From contig QZLH01000279.1 in the NCBI GenBank assembly GCA_003833135.1, positions 1 to 21,788 on the forward strand: a stretch of DNA of 21,788 bases, in the 5' to 3' direction. Below are positions 1 to 9,229 of this stretch, piece by piece. A model generated the notes under the pieces. It was not told the DNA's origin. It made no database searches and was given only the letters and a program-made list of their open reading frames with translations. The number at the start of each line of letters is the position of its first letter. Within the stretch, counting starts at the first letter, position 1. A program made the position numbers and the translations under genes. The stretch comes from Oehlia diaphana. Its lineage: Eukaryota; Glomeromycota; Glomeromycetes; Glomerales; Glomeraceae.

Positions 1-201
1 TCACATCAGCTGACATTGATCTATTATTTTTGTGCACCTGGTGATTTGTACTTACACGATAAAGTTGGTTTTTTTGATGAAAAAGCCAAATTCCAGAAAT
101 TGGCGCATATGAAATCCGGTGAGGACCGATGTAGCTACATTTTGAATAACAAATTTTCAAATAACAAAGGAGTTTTTTCTTTATTTTTGGGGGAAGCATA
201 A
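1..201 (+). CDS. 3' end of an unrecognised reading frame (partial at left edge)
   Basis: Frame 1 is open from the first base to a TAA at 199-201, giving about 66 residues with no start codon that must be used, so this is probably the last part of a gene or exon that begins outside the window. The peptide is mixed and soluble (motifs such as FFDEKAKFQ and MKSGEDRCSYIL) and its base composition is less A/T-skewed than the following spacer, which suggests real coding sequence. AATAAA-like strings follow within 30 nt of the stop and could serve polyadenylation. I do not recognise a family. It could also be a chance open frame or a pseudogene tail. Confidence 0.35.
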   Translation, partial: SHQLTLIYYFCAPGDLYLHDKVGFFDEKAKFQKLAHMKSGEDRCSYILNNKFSNNKGVFSLFLGEA

Positions 202-1992
202 TAAAGTTTTTTTGAAATAAACCATTTGTTTATATTATTATACATTATTGTATTTTTCTTGATTGTCAAGATCGATTATCTGGTTGACTGTATAATAATA
301 ATGTAATCAATATAAAAAATTATTTGATATTACTAAAATGAATTTACGCCAAAGGCATTCTTTTATAATTCACCAATAGATTACCAAATCTACCATATCA
401 CTTAGTGAGTTATAATGAATTGCCTTCTGATCATACATTCTATTATAAATTGGACGATAAAAATCATTATCAGACAACGTGTATATTGATTTCACATTCA
501 TTGATTGTATTGATTGTTCAATTTCTAATTTCTAAACAAAAAAGAAACAACAATAAGAGTCTTTGGCTTTTACAGGTTAACAACGAAATAATTTAGATTT
601 CATTGAAAGAATATTTATTTATTGGCGTCAAAACAAATAAGAAACCTAAGCCCAAGTTATATAAGCAAATATATCTTTTTATGGAATTATTATGATAAAT
701 ATTATGTTTCTTTTTACAAATAGTAAGTTTTATAAATACTTAAGATGTTATAGAACAAAGAGTTTTATGCAGTGTGTATTTTTCACATAAACAAATTAAT
801 AAGTATACATTGTTACTCTGCAGATTAAATCATCATATGAAAATGAAATTAGTTTCACTGGGCTTTTTTTTTTTTGATAATTATTTTAAAAGTACAAAAT
901 ATATTTGGACTTGGTAACGATCTTAATATAAAAATGAAACGTGTTAAATCCGGTTTATATCTTATTACAAAAAAAAACGAATATTGAACTTTTTTTTAGA
1001 CATTTTATTACACATGAGCACACATTTCGTTTTTATAGGCGAAATGTTTTAAAAACAACCATTCTAGAAAAAAAGAGAGACTGAACGCCTTTGTTGTAAA
1101 CATTTTATTTATAGTAAAGGCGGTAATAATAATAAAAATAAACAAATAATAAGGTATTAATTAAATAAGATCATTGTATTGGTAGTATTGGTATTGGTCT
1201 TTTGCCACAATGATTATTTTGTGGCTACATGAACGGAGGATTGTGATTCGTGAATATAAATTTATATTTATTAAGTATAAAAAAATTTTTGGGTAGATCG
1301 GCAGGATCATATTTCTTATTTAATTATTATTGTTTTTATTATTATTTAACAATTTTTCCTTTATTTGATAATGAAATTAATTAACATACAAATAAAAAAT
1401 TGAATTTTTAATATTTAATTTTACAGAATTATGAGTTTGTTTTGTTTATTAAAGAAACATATTTTTTGTTTAAAAATTCCATAAATTTTTCTAGGTTGGA
1501 CTTCCTCGAAATAATTTAATATAAAATATTAGGAACAATTTTTTACTTCGACTAGCTCTGTCTGTTACTCCTTTCCTATCGTTTCGAACTATGGACTCAA
1601 CCTCCACTAATAAAATAATTTTTAGACTCTATAGACCTACAAAATCTTATCACCTTTCCTAAGAATTTCGTACGAATGTTCTCAACACGTGGAAGTTTCA
1701 CATTGTACAACAATATACCTATTACGATTAAACTGAAAGTTATCGATTGGTACAAATATTTTTTTTGTGATCACAAACAATGAAGGATCTACATGCGTTA
1801 CACCGAAAAGAGGTTTGATGAACAAAATGATAATATAATTAGCGTAAAAGCTTCAGGTAGTACTGATTAATATATAATAGTTGAAACTAATTGTAAAATA
1901 CTGATAGGTTAAAATACAGTATTGGGATCAATTATGTCATGTTCCCTTAATATAATAAGCTCTATTTTTGTCCTTTAGTTGACAAATTTTTT
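202..1992. other. AT-rich spacer with no supported gene
   Basis: Mostly A/T-rich DNA with homopolymer runs. A 63-codon open frame at 405-596 has no recognisable motif and is not called. Small perfect inverted repeats occur at 1022-1029/1040-1047, 1086-1092/1116-1122 and 1204-1210/1219-1225. Each has a 7-8 bp stem and is expected by chance at this composition. Around 1590-1780 the sequence is less A/T-skewed and both strands have short open stretches. On plus, an ATG at 1590 is followed by 19 open codons, a stop, then a further open frame to about 1783. This may be a very old coding relic, but I cannot identify it. Confidence 0.5.
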
Positions 1993-2725
1993 ATGTCTGA
2001 CATCAACCTGGAAAACGAAATATGCAAATACTGCAATAAAAGCTATTGATAATAAATTAGAAGATTAGAAGATTTAAGGAAGGTCCATCAGTTTAATAAC
2101 AATATTAGGTACATTTATAAAATCATAATAGATTTGTTTATCATTTTTAAAAAATTTTACGTTATATTAAATCAGATTCATGAAAACCCGGAATTATGTA
2201 AATAAAATAATTTTCAAAATAATTTTTGATACAATTTATTCTGTATGAAATTATTTCATAATTATATAATATATTTAGAATTATTTAGCTTACAAAGAAA
2301 CATTTGCTTATCTCAAAGTTCAAGGTAAAAAAAAATTCCAAATAATTTTTTAATCAATCCAATTAAAGATTTACGGTAACACCTAGTGCATACAACATTG
2401 AAACAGCAATTGTAGCAAAATTTTCATCTAGTGGTAATGAGTGTATGAAATATTAGCGATTTAATCTTTTTTATCTTTATCAGATAAAATCATAATTTCT
2501 CATTATAATTAGGTATGATGTTCTTCCAGGAATCGGTCATACTTGCGATCACAGTAATTCGTATTTATCAATCACATGTACAACAGATAATTTCATATTT
2601 TAATCAAATATTCATTTTTAGATCTAATTGCGATCGGTGGAGTTGCTGCTGCAATTGCGTTAAAGCCATATTTGAAAAACATGAAATTCCTGGAAAAGTA
2701 AAATTATTTGGTGCCCATGCTGAAG
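1993..2725 (+). pseudogene. M20-family metallopeptidase/amidohydrolase relic, spliced, 3'-truncated
   Basis: Split pieces together give the N-terminal third of an M20 peptidase (M20D/ACY1L2-like group). ATG at 1993 starts MSDINLENE; 2024-2082 gives NTAIKAIDNKLED then LRK; 2176-2197 gives IHENPEL; 2289-2324 gives SYKETFAYLKVQ; 2369-2440 gives FTVTPSAYNIETAIVAKFSS; 2514-2553 gives YDVLPGIGHTCDH; 2622-2725 gives NLIAIGGVAAAIAL then IPGKVKLFGAHAEG. Intervening segments start GT and end AG (2083-2175, 2198-2288, 2325-2368, 2554-2621), with phases that fit at the first, second and fourth junctions. Damage seen: a frame change near 2023, an 8-bp duplication at 2057-2072, a phase mismatch at the third intron, missing sequence between the FSS and YDV pieces, and a one-base loss near 2662. 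In intact members the GHxCGHN region binds metal; here Asp replaces the usual Gly of CGH. No exon after AEG was found. Known of the family: hydrolysis of amide or peptide bonds with a di-metal centre. This copy should be inactive. Confidence 0.8.
2057..2072 (+). repeat. 8-bp tandem duplication inside the M20 relic
   Basis: TTAGAAGA occurs twice in direct succession (2057-2064 and 2065-2072). Reading through both copies hits TAG at 2066-2068, whereas one copy alone keeps the frame LEDLRK into the GT donor at 2083. It looks like a simple slippage duplication that broke the gene. Confidence 0.85.
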
Positions 2726-2811
2726 GTTAATTTCTTAATATTTAATACATTTATTAATTAATTTATTAATCCAATTTTTTTTTTATTCACAACTTTTCAC
2801 TTTAGAAAATG

Positions 2812-3634
2812 TAGTGCTCCTACCGGGTCGGATTTGGTCGGGTTTGGAAAATATATCTGACTCGACCCGGTAAAAATAGAAATGATCTGATTTTAACCCG
2901 ACCCAAGTATATTTAATTCGAATAACCCGGGTTAGACCTGAAATTTTAGTAATTTTCATTGGATAATATACTGTATGCTTAGTAATATATCAAAAATATT
3001 TTTTCAAATATAATTTTTTCAATAACACAAGGCAATTGATCTACAAGATGACACACAACTTTTTTAAACTTTTTATTATTAAAATTAAAGCTAAGCACGA
3101 ATTTAAAGATATCTACAATTCCTGTTTATTATTGATTTATATTTGAACTAATTGTATCACTTGCTTTAACAGAAATTTGACTATATTTTATGTCTACCAG
3201 GACTTAAAGCAGATACAATTAGAGCATGCATGTGTTAAAGACTACATTTTTTTGCAGCTATCAAATCGGTTCCACCAGAAAATACTCTTTCTACTGGAAC
3301 GCTGGTTGCATTATTAATCATCAAAATCAACTTATTAATAAATGTAATTTAATAATTAATAATAAAAATTCGCAAGTTTCGCTTAGTGAGGATATACCAC
3401 CTCATTCATCTAACAAAATTATAAACGTAATCAATATTAACGTGTAATCAATTCGTGATCAGTGATTTAATGATCATCCGGGTCTAATTCAGGTCAAAAC
3501 CTGAGTCAAGGAAATGAATAACCCGACCCGACGGGTCGGGTCATGCGGGTCACGGGTTATTAAAATTGTTAGTACCGACCCGATTTAAAATTCACTCGGG
3601 TTGAATTATCCAGGTTAGACCCGAATTTTGCCTA
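2812..3634. mobile_element. Probable non-autonomous DNA transposon with GGGTCGG-rich termini (hAT-like?)
   Basis: In an otherwise A/T-rich setting, both ends of this 0.8 kb segment are packed with GGGTCGG/CGACCC words (2822-2935 and 3478-3625). Imperfect terminal inverted repeats can be aligned: the left end reads TAGTGC, six bases, CGGGTC, and the reverse of the right end reads TAGGC, six bases, CGGGTC. Internally 2927-2948 and 3612-3628 share a direct GGTTAGACCYGAA word. The left end also has a 10-bp inverted repeat (2821-2830 with 2863-2872). No target duplication is evident. The interior has no convincing transposase; a stretch at 3255-3310 reads SVPPENTLSTGTLV in one frame, faintly like the hAT C-terminal PSERVFS region. 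Subterminal CGGGTCGGGT arrays are familiar from some hAT elements, hence the tentative class. Confidence 0.5.
3521..3541. repeat. Perfect 10-bp palindrome with 1-nt centre
   Basis: ACCCGACCCG at 3521-3530 is followed by one A and then its exact reverse complement at 3532-3541. The site lies inside the right subterminal part of the element at 2812-3634 and may be a transposase-binding site or cruciform. It is strikingly GC-rich for the region. Confidence 0.85.
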
Positions 3635-5464
3635 TTCGTACAAATTTACACCGTACCGATTACTATATACTCTTAAATTATACTTAAATTTTAAGAATAC
3701 TCTTTTAAGTGTAAATTTTTTACTCTTAAAATGTATTAAAGTATATTTATATATATTTTAAGTATATCAAAATTATTAGTTTATTTTAAAGAATTTTTTT
3801 TCATAGGGCACATGTACTGTATATCATATAATGCTTAGCTGCGCTTTATAATAATGGGTACGTCTACGGGTCTACAGCCACAAAAGTTTTTTATATTCGC
3901 ATAAAATGTTATCCCAAATCTTCACTAATGAATATCTTTTTTTGTTATAGTTTATATCACATATTTAGATTTAGATCCTTATAAATGAAAGAGATATCTC
4001 TACTTACACTTGCATAATTAATAAGTATTTAATATACTTCAGATTATACTGGTACTATTGATCGCTCCTCCATTAAATCAATCTTTTTTTCTGCATCGTA
4101 GATCCTAATATTCTATATTATTAAGACGGTCTTTTTCAAAATATTTGCTAATTTTATTTCGTGATTACTACGATAGTAATTAAGTTAATGTTTTTTATAT
4201 TTGAAAATTGAAATCTACTGTATCGATCTCATTAGTTATTTTTAATTTTGATACATTTATTATATTATTAAATATTCTTAATATCTTAATATCCTCTCTT
4301 TTTTTATCAAACTAGAATTTTATGAAATTTCATGCTAAAAAATGCACTCTTATAAGTAAAATGTTCACAAGATAAATGTTAAAGTTGGTTATAAAATTAG
4401 ATCACATTACTTATTCGATTGAGGTACGCTAAAAGTGAAATCTTTTCCAATTCTATATGGTAGTTCAAAATAAAATCATGCGAAAACTGAAGTTGGTTCA
4501 TCTATTAAATTTGCAAAAGTCGATAATCGTTCTTGTACATTTTAAATTGCAATAATAATAAAATCAATAATAATTTCATCGCTAAAATAAATAAAATTTT
4601 GTTTTTAAATGAAATTTGGCTACAACATTAAAAATTATAACCTAAAACAATCAATACCAATATTCTTAATTTTTTCGATAACTGTTGTTCCATCATATCA
4701 CAACTTAAGACAAATGACTGACTTAATAATTATTTGGTTTTAAATTTATTTATAATATATATAGATAATATATAAAAAAAAATTATAAAATTATTTAAAT
4801 TACAACCTAAGAAATGCGTAAAATATTTTACTACTCTAGTCTTAGTGTTTAAATAATTTAAAATATCGTTTGAATTATTAAAATCTTCAACTAAAAAACG
4901 AAAATTTGATTAATAAATATTTCATCAAATGAAAATCTCAATAAATACCTACTAGTATTATTAGGAATACTAAAATCATACGTTTTACTATGAAACGCTA
5001 TTTTTTTTAAAAAAAAATAAGAAAAATAGGTTATAAATTATTATAATAGTTAATAAAATAATAATAAAAAAGCTAACCTTCTTGTTCTTCGATAACGAGT
5101 ATAATCACTAAATTAGTAACGCAACCATATCTTAATCAATAAACAAAAAACTTAGTAAATAATACCTTCTGTTGCATTTTTTCGTTCAAGTAGATTTTTC
5201 AAATTGATGAACTTTGCTGGTACATGCTGAATTTTTTTTATAAACAACAAAAAGACTTAAAATCAGTAAATCAAAAAAATATATATATTATTTTAGCAGC
5301 CGAAATAATTGAATTCCTTCATTTCTTTGTATATTATTTGAGATGAAAATTTTCTAACAAATTTATTGAAATTTCTTACGCCATAATTAGTCAATAAAAT
5401 AGTTAAAAAAATTTTATTAATAGTGTAAAAAAACCGTAAAACTATATATTTTACTTTTTTATAT
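3635..5464. other. AT-rich spacer with fossil BTB-flank similarity near its start
   Basis: No gene is supported. At 3913-3946 the sequence resembles the (plus-strand view of the) 5' end of the BTB genes further right: AAATCTT, a few bases, TAATGAATATC, then T-rich. It is followed at 3952-3978 by a TATATCACATAT...TTAGATCC motif that also occurs near 17125 and 17528. Around 4300-4330 and 4455-4470 further words (CTATATGGTAG) resemble the 3' flanks of the BTB genes. The rest is A/T-rich low-complexity DNA without recognisable coding potential. Confidence 0.4.
3913..3946 (-). pseudogene. Possible tiny fossil of a BTB-SPRY gene 5' end
   Basis: On the minus strand this short stretch aligns by eye with the codons just after the start of the genes ending at 16251 and 19495 (the region encoding YSLSQDLK), with a few substitutions and one missing base. 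It is short and A/T-rich, so chance is possible. The neighbouring TATATCAC motif shared with the fossil at 16952-17095 raises the likelihood. Confidence 0.3.
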
Positions 5465-6209
5465 TTAAACTAGATTAGGTTTATATGCTGAGATTTCGTC
5501 GCCGCCAGACTGTCTAAGATTTTTATAAGTTAATAGTTTTTTTTTATGATTAGATTTTTTATCAGCAATCTAAAAAAAAAAATTACAAAAATTGTTGAAC
5601 AATAATAAGTTTATTTTATTTGTAAAATTGATACAAAAATAATGAAAAATCGGAATAAATTGTTTAACAATTGGAAAGGGTTAGGAAAAAAATCTGGTAA
5701 AATCGGTAAAATCCGTGTGACTTTTTAAAAATTGGGAAAAGTTTGATTGTTTAAGTAAAATTGGTAAAATCCACCTAAAACTGATTAAAATTCGGATAAA
5801 ATTGCTATTGGTTAGCAACTGTCTGAACTATCATAATGCTTGATTCATTACAACCATCATTTCGAGCCAAATATACAGTATATCAAAGTTTATTTAGTAA
5901 ATCAATTCATTAGTATTTAAGCTAATTCAATAAACCATGATTTCGTTATTTATCAAATTGCCGCAGTATAACATCTGTTGTGAACTATCCATTTCGAGAT
6001 AAGTGTTCTGATCCAAGTTCTTATTTAGCAATAAATAAATAATAATTACGTGACTTACTAAATAATGCAGTATAAGATTCTTCGGTGCCTTCCAAGCTTC
6101 AGCTCCCAACCTAAAATGGCGAATAAAGAAAAGGAGGGTATCAATTGATTAGTTAAAATGAAAAAAAATAAATAATAAAAAAGGTTAAACAAAACATTTG
6201 TCACTTACC
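5465..6209 (-). CDS. Possible small spliced gene of unknown function (exons only partly resolved)
   Basis: On the minus strand two strong GTAAGT donors (6203-6208 and 6053-6058) flank a 52-nt candidate exon, 6059-6110, that begins right after an AG (6111-6112). One frame of it reads LGAEAWKAPKNLILHYL and ends in phase 0. A candidate last exon, 5465-5569, follows a T-rich stretch and AG, is open for 34 codons in phase 0 (KKSNHKKKLLTYKNLRQ, then GGDEISAYKPNLV) and ends in TAA. The phases therefore fit each other, and the local composition is less A/T-skewed. However, the frame upstream of 6209 has a stop within four codons and no ATG, the other frame of the 52-nt exon is also open, and intermediate exons cannot be excluded. 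I do not recognise the protein. It may be a decayed gene or untranslated exons. Confidence 0.25.
5694..5806. repeat. Degenerate GGTAAAATC repeat cluster
   Basis: The word GGTAAAATC(C) occurs in tandem at 5696-5704 and 5705-5714, again at 5763-5772, with variants AGTAAAATT (5754-5762), GATTAAAATTC (5782-5792) and GGATAAAATT (5794-5803). It could be the subterminal repeat region of an old transposon or simple-sequence drift. No partner terminus was recognised. Confidence 0.5.
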
Positions 6210-6447
6210 CGTAATATTATATTTACATATGTCTACATCGTTGAGAATGGTTATACAGTATATGCCGTTAAAGCACTTTCTAGAAAGTAACTAGAGATCA
6301 GCATTAATACTTCAATTATTTCAGATGTATACGTCCAAAATGTAATATTTATACGTTAGTTTATTGTATTCAGAGTAATATTCATGTGTAAAATACATAA
6401 TAATGAAAATTACATTTTATTTTATTAATAAATTTGTGTGATGTATA

Positions 6448-7413
6448 TTACTTTTCATCTTCAACATTTACGATATGTTGTTCTCTCTTGCCGTTTAAAC
6501 CATGTAATATACCTTCTACAATGTCCTTCTCATTTATCTCAATCTCATGGTTTTTTCGATCTCTCTGTCTAAAAGTAACACGATAAACATAGTGATCATA
6601 ATGTTTTATATTCTTAAACAAAATTTTATCCTTTAATTCTGGTGGTTGTTTATCAACTAATTTCGACAAATACAGGTTAATGAAGAGAAGTATATTTAAA
6701 ATCGTGTAACACAAAGTTTCTAAACAATTGCTATTCGAAGTCACATTTCTAAATTCCTGATATGATAGAAAATCATTTAACAGCAAACAATTTACCACAC
6801 CGAGCACCCCAACGAAACAAAGAATGCCATCCAAAATAAGTGATATAATACGTCCATCAAAATTGAAGTCAAGAATAATAATAACAATGAGAATAATAGA
6901 GCCAAATAAAGTCCATAAAGAACGATAATGTTTCAATATTTTTAACTTTGTATTCCGAAACTTAATAGCATCTTTTAAATTTACCAAATCTTCATCGGAA
7001 AGACCGCTTTCAAGGGAAAGAACAACTATATTTTTATCGATATCTGGAATACGAATTTCCTTATGAGCTGAACTAATAGTTTCAGAAATATCTTTCATAC
7101 TTGTAATAAGACTAGCAAAAGTACCAGCTCCAGTTATGGAATTCCTTATAATTCTTAAAGCAACGGAAATCGTATAACGTGCATTTATATAAATGAAAAT
7201 CAAACCAAATACAAAAGCAAGACAATAGAAAATAGAAAATAAAGTCATATTTTTCTTCACGTTATCCGTAAAATTATAATTATTCTCTACAACTCTCTTC
7301 AATCTTTCCAAACTTAATTTCCTTTTCATTTGTTTTTCATCCAAACTTTCATTCTGAGTAGAACTCTTTTCAATTTGATGGATGTTCAAAATTTCACTCC
7401 GAACGGGACTCAT
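6448..7413 (-). CDS. Four-segment integral membrane protein, unknown function
   Basis: An intact 321-residue single-exon frame. The start is the only early Met (MSPVRSEILN), and its leader carries an A-run. Residues 1-52 are polar, Lys/Glu-rich and probably helical. Membrane segments are visible at about 57-77 (LFSIFYCLAFVFGLIFIYI), 165-183 (TLFGSIILIVIIILDF), 189-213 (IISLILDGILCFVGVLGVV) and 230-250 (LCYTILNILLFINLYL). A cytosol- or lumen-facing loop of about 85 residues separates the first and second. The C-terminal 70 residues are charged (RVTFRQRDRKNHEIEINEKD). No catalytic motif, transporter signature or signal peptide is evident. With an even number of segments, both tails would lie on the same side. 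Codon use matches other genes here and no disruption is seen. I do not recognise the family; it is probably lineage-specific. It stands alone, with long spacers on both sides. Confidence 0.75.
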   Translation of the reverse strand: MSPVRSEILNIHQIEKSSTQNESLDEKQMKRKLSLERLKRVVENNYNFTDNVKKNMTLFSIFYCLAFVFGLIFIYINARYTISVALRIIRNSITGAGTFASLITSMKDISETISSAHKEIRIPDIDKNIVVLSLESGLSDEDLVNLKDAIKFRNTKLKILKHYRSLWTLFGSIILIVIIILDFNFDGRIISLILDGILCFVGVLGVVNCLLLNDFLSYQEFRNVTSNSNCLETLCYTILNILLFINLYLSKLVDKQPPELKDKILFKNIKHYDHYVYRVTFRQRDRKNHEIEINEKDIVEGILHGLNGKREQHIVNVEDEK

Positions 7414-8466
7414 AGTGATGTTTTTTTTTTATCCTCTATTTTAACTTTCTAAAGCTCTTATAACATTTAAATGCAAAGTACTATTACAGCTGATTTGACC
7501 GAATTCTAGTGATACGTTTCTAATTTCGTACACCATAATAAAAAGTAGTAAAGTACAAAATGTACAAAATGCAGGGAGAAAGATCGTCAATCAATATTAG
7601 TAATTTTGAAAGGCATGTCTTTTGTAACACAAGTGCGCTTTACACAAAAACTTAGGATCGGGACTTTTTAAATGAAAATAAAATGCAAAAGGATGAAAAA
7701 TTATGTTACACATGATTATTCTATCTATTTAATTAGTATTTATTGTTTCAATGAGAACAAAGAGACCAATAAAAGATAATGAGGTAGAATTACATTTAAG
7801 TGAAAATTAAGCATGAATATCATGCCTGTCAGCTGCTTTTACATAATAAAAAATGGCGTTTCCGTCTCATTACTCCGCATTACTATCTAACAACCATAAA
7901 CCGATATTTGGACATACTGTACATTGTACAATATGATATATTATCAATAACAACTGCATATGATACAATGGAGATCTATAACTCTCTTGAATGAAATCTC
8001 GGAATAATTCATTTGAGGGCGATTAAAATTATATGGACATTTTTTAAAATAAAAAATTCCATACAAAATAGTATAATAAAAATAAAAATATTAAATAAAT
8101 ATTTTAAATTAATTAATAGTTTTATCATGTAAAGAATTATACATTAATAATTAATTCTTCAAGGCATACTATCGATTAATTTTTTATACTGTAATATTCT
8201 GGAGAAATGTCATGTCACGCATCTTTAAGTTACTTTCCAAGTTCTTTGATACTAAATGGTGGTACATCACAATGATCACATGATGAGCATCATAATTTCA
8301 GCAAAACAAAATGTTCGTATAATTTTATTTACAAAACCAAATACAATTAAGGAAATGAATGTTAGCATAAAAAATTTATACACTAACTACTAACTCCAAT
8401 GTAATGGATGCGCCACTAATTGGCACTTTAAAAGAATTAACTATATATATCAAATTATCAATAAGT
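7414..8466. other. AT-rich spacer, no supported gene
   Basis: The first part (7414-7560) is the likely promoter and leader region of the membrane-protein gene on the minus strand. No clear TATA box stands out. An open frame of 64 codons at 7800-7994 has no recognisable motif and is not called. The remainder is low-complexity A/T-rich DNA. Confidence 0.5.
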
Positions 8467-9229
8467 CTATTTAACGTCTATAAGCAATACCCTTATGCTC
8501 CTTACTATTTGTCTTGTACGCTTCTTCCGTTCGTTCTTGGCGTCATTATCGGCTGGATTAGGTTTAAGTTATGATCCACAATTTCTATTAACCCTATTGT
8601 GTTCTGTAACTACATTTTGTGATATCATTATATTTCCTGTATTATCCACTGTTTCCTTGAATTTCACGAATCTATAGAGGCGGTTTCCAAAACGGTGTGA
8701 TTCTTTTGATCTGCCCAATTTTACATTAATAGTATAATCTTTTTGTTTCTTCATTGCTTCTTTATCTTCTCATAAGTCTTGTATAATTTCCATAGCTTCT
8801 TGATGTAAAGGGTCGATTTTTGGTGTTTCTTCGAATAAAGCATTTTATCTATATTTATTCACCATTTCGACCACATCATATCATTTGGCTAGGGTGGTAA
8901 TTCCGAATTATTTGTTGTTGAAATTGTAAGAATTCTTGCACGGGCAGCCTATCTGGACTTTCACCCTTAGGTTGTACTGGCTGACAGTTCGTATAATTTT
9001 ATGCACAGTTGCCATTTTATGATGGGCAAGAACCACCAGGCTCTTATTACCAAAAGCTTAGAAGTGTTAATGAGATGGCTCGTCCACTAGCCCATGCTGA
9101 TTTTAATGCAGACATTACGCAATTTCTTGCACACGTGATTTCCGATATTATATGATGAACTGATGAGAATTCAGTACGTTTGTGTACATGTCGATTTCCG
9201 GTGTTACGAGTCGATTTACGCCGATACAT
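8467..9229 (-). pseudogene. Broken gene of unknown family with several internal stops
   Basis: From an ATG at 9229 one frame reads MYRRKSTRNTGNRHVHK, continues through ALKSAWASGRAISLTLL to a double TAA, and then stays coherent through two more TAA codons: EPGGSCPS, NGNCA, NYTNCQPVQPKGESPDR, LPVQEFLQFQQQIIRNYHPS. One frameshift near 8890 leads into EMVNKYR, stop, NALFEETPKIDPLHQEAM, EIIQDL, stop (TGA), EDKEAMKKQKDYTINVK, LGRSKESHRFGNRLYRFVKF, IMISQNVVTEHNRVNRNCGS, stop, LKPNPADNDAKNERKKRTRQ, ending at TAG 8467-8469. Total length is about 250 residues, Gln-rich in the middle and Lys/Arg-rich at the end. Every internal stop is TAA or TGA and could come from CAA or CGA by one C-to-T change. The family is not recognised; a transposon-encoded accessory or gag-like protein, or a lineage-specific gene, are both possible. 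Confidence 0.55.

Noticed and set aside
405..596. 63-codon open frame on plus
   Set aside because: No motif, no homologous copy in the window, and a composition expected from A/T-rich spacer.
1022..1225. Three short hairpins as ncRNA or terminators
   Set aside because: Stems of 7-8 bp with A/T-rich loops are expected by chance and no RNA family structure is recognisable.
2515..2730. 71-codon open frame read as one continuous protein
   Set aside because: It runs through an apparent intron (2554-2621); the coding signal is the spliced M20 relic instead.
3226..3447. 73-codon open frame inside the GGGTCGG element
   Set aside because: Asn/Ile-rich and not transposase-like in its own frame; a faint hAT-like string exists in another frame only.
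5927..6109. 60-codon minus-strand frame as a stand-alone gene
   Set aside because: It crosses a GTAAGT donor at 6053-6058 and lacks a clear start context; treated as part of a doubtful spliced gene.
7650..7665. TTAGGATCGGGAC as a left terminus of the hAT element
   Set aside because: Only loosely similar to the TAGGGATTGG right end and 3.5 kb from the transposase start, with unrelated sequence between.
7800..7994. 64-codon plus-strand frame
   Set aside because: No recognisable motif; typical random frame for this base composition.
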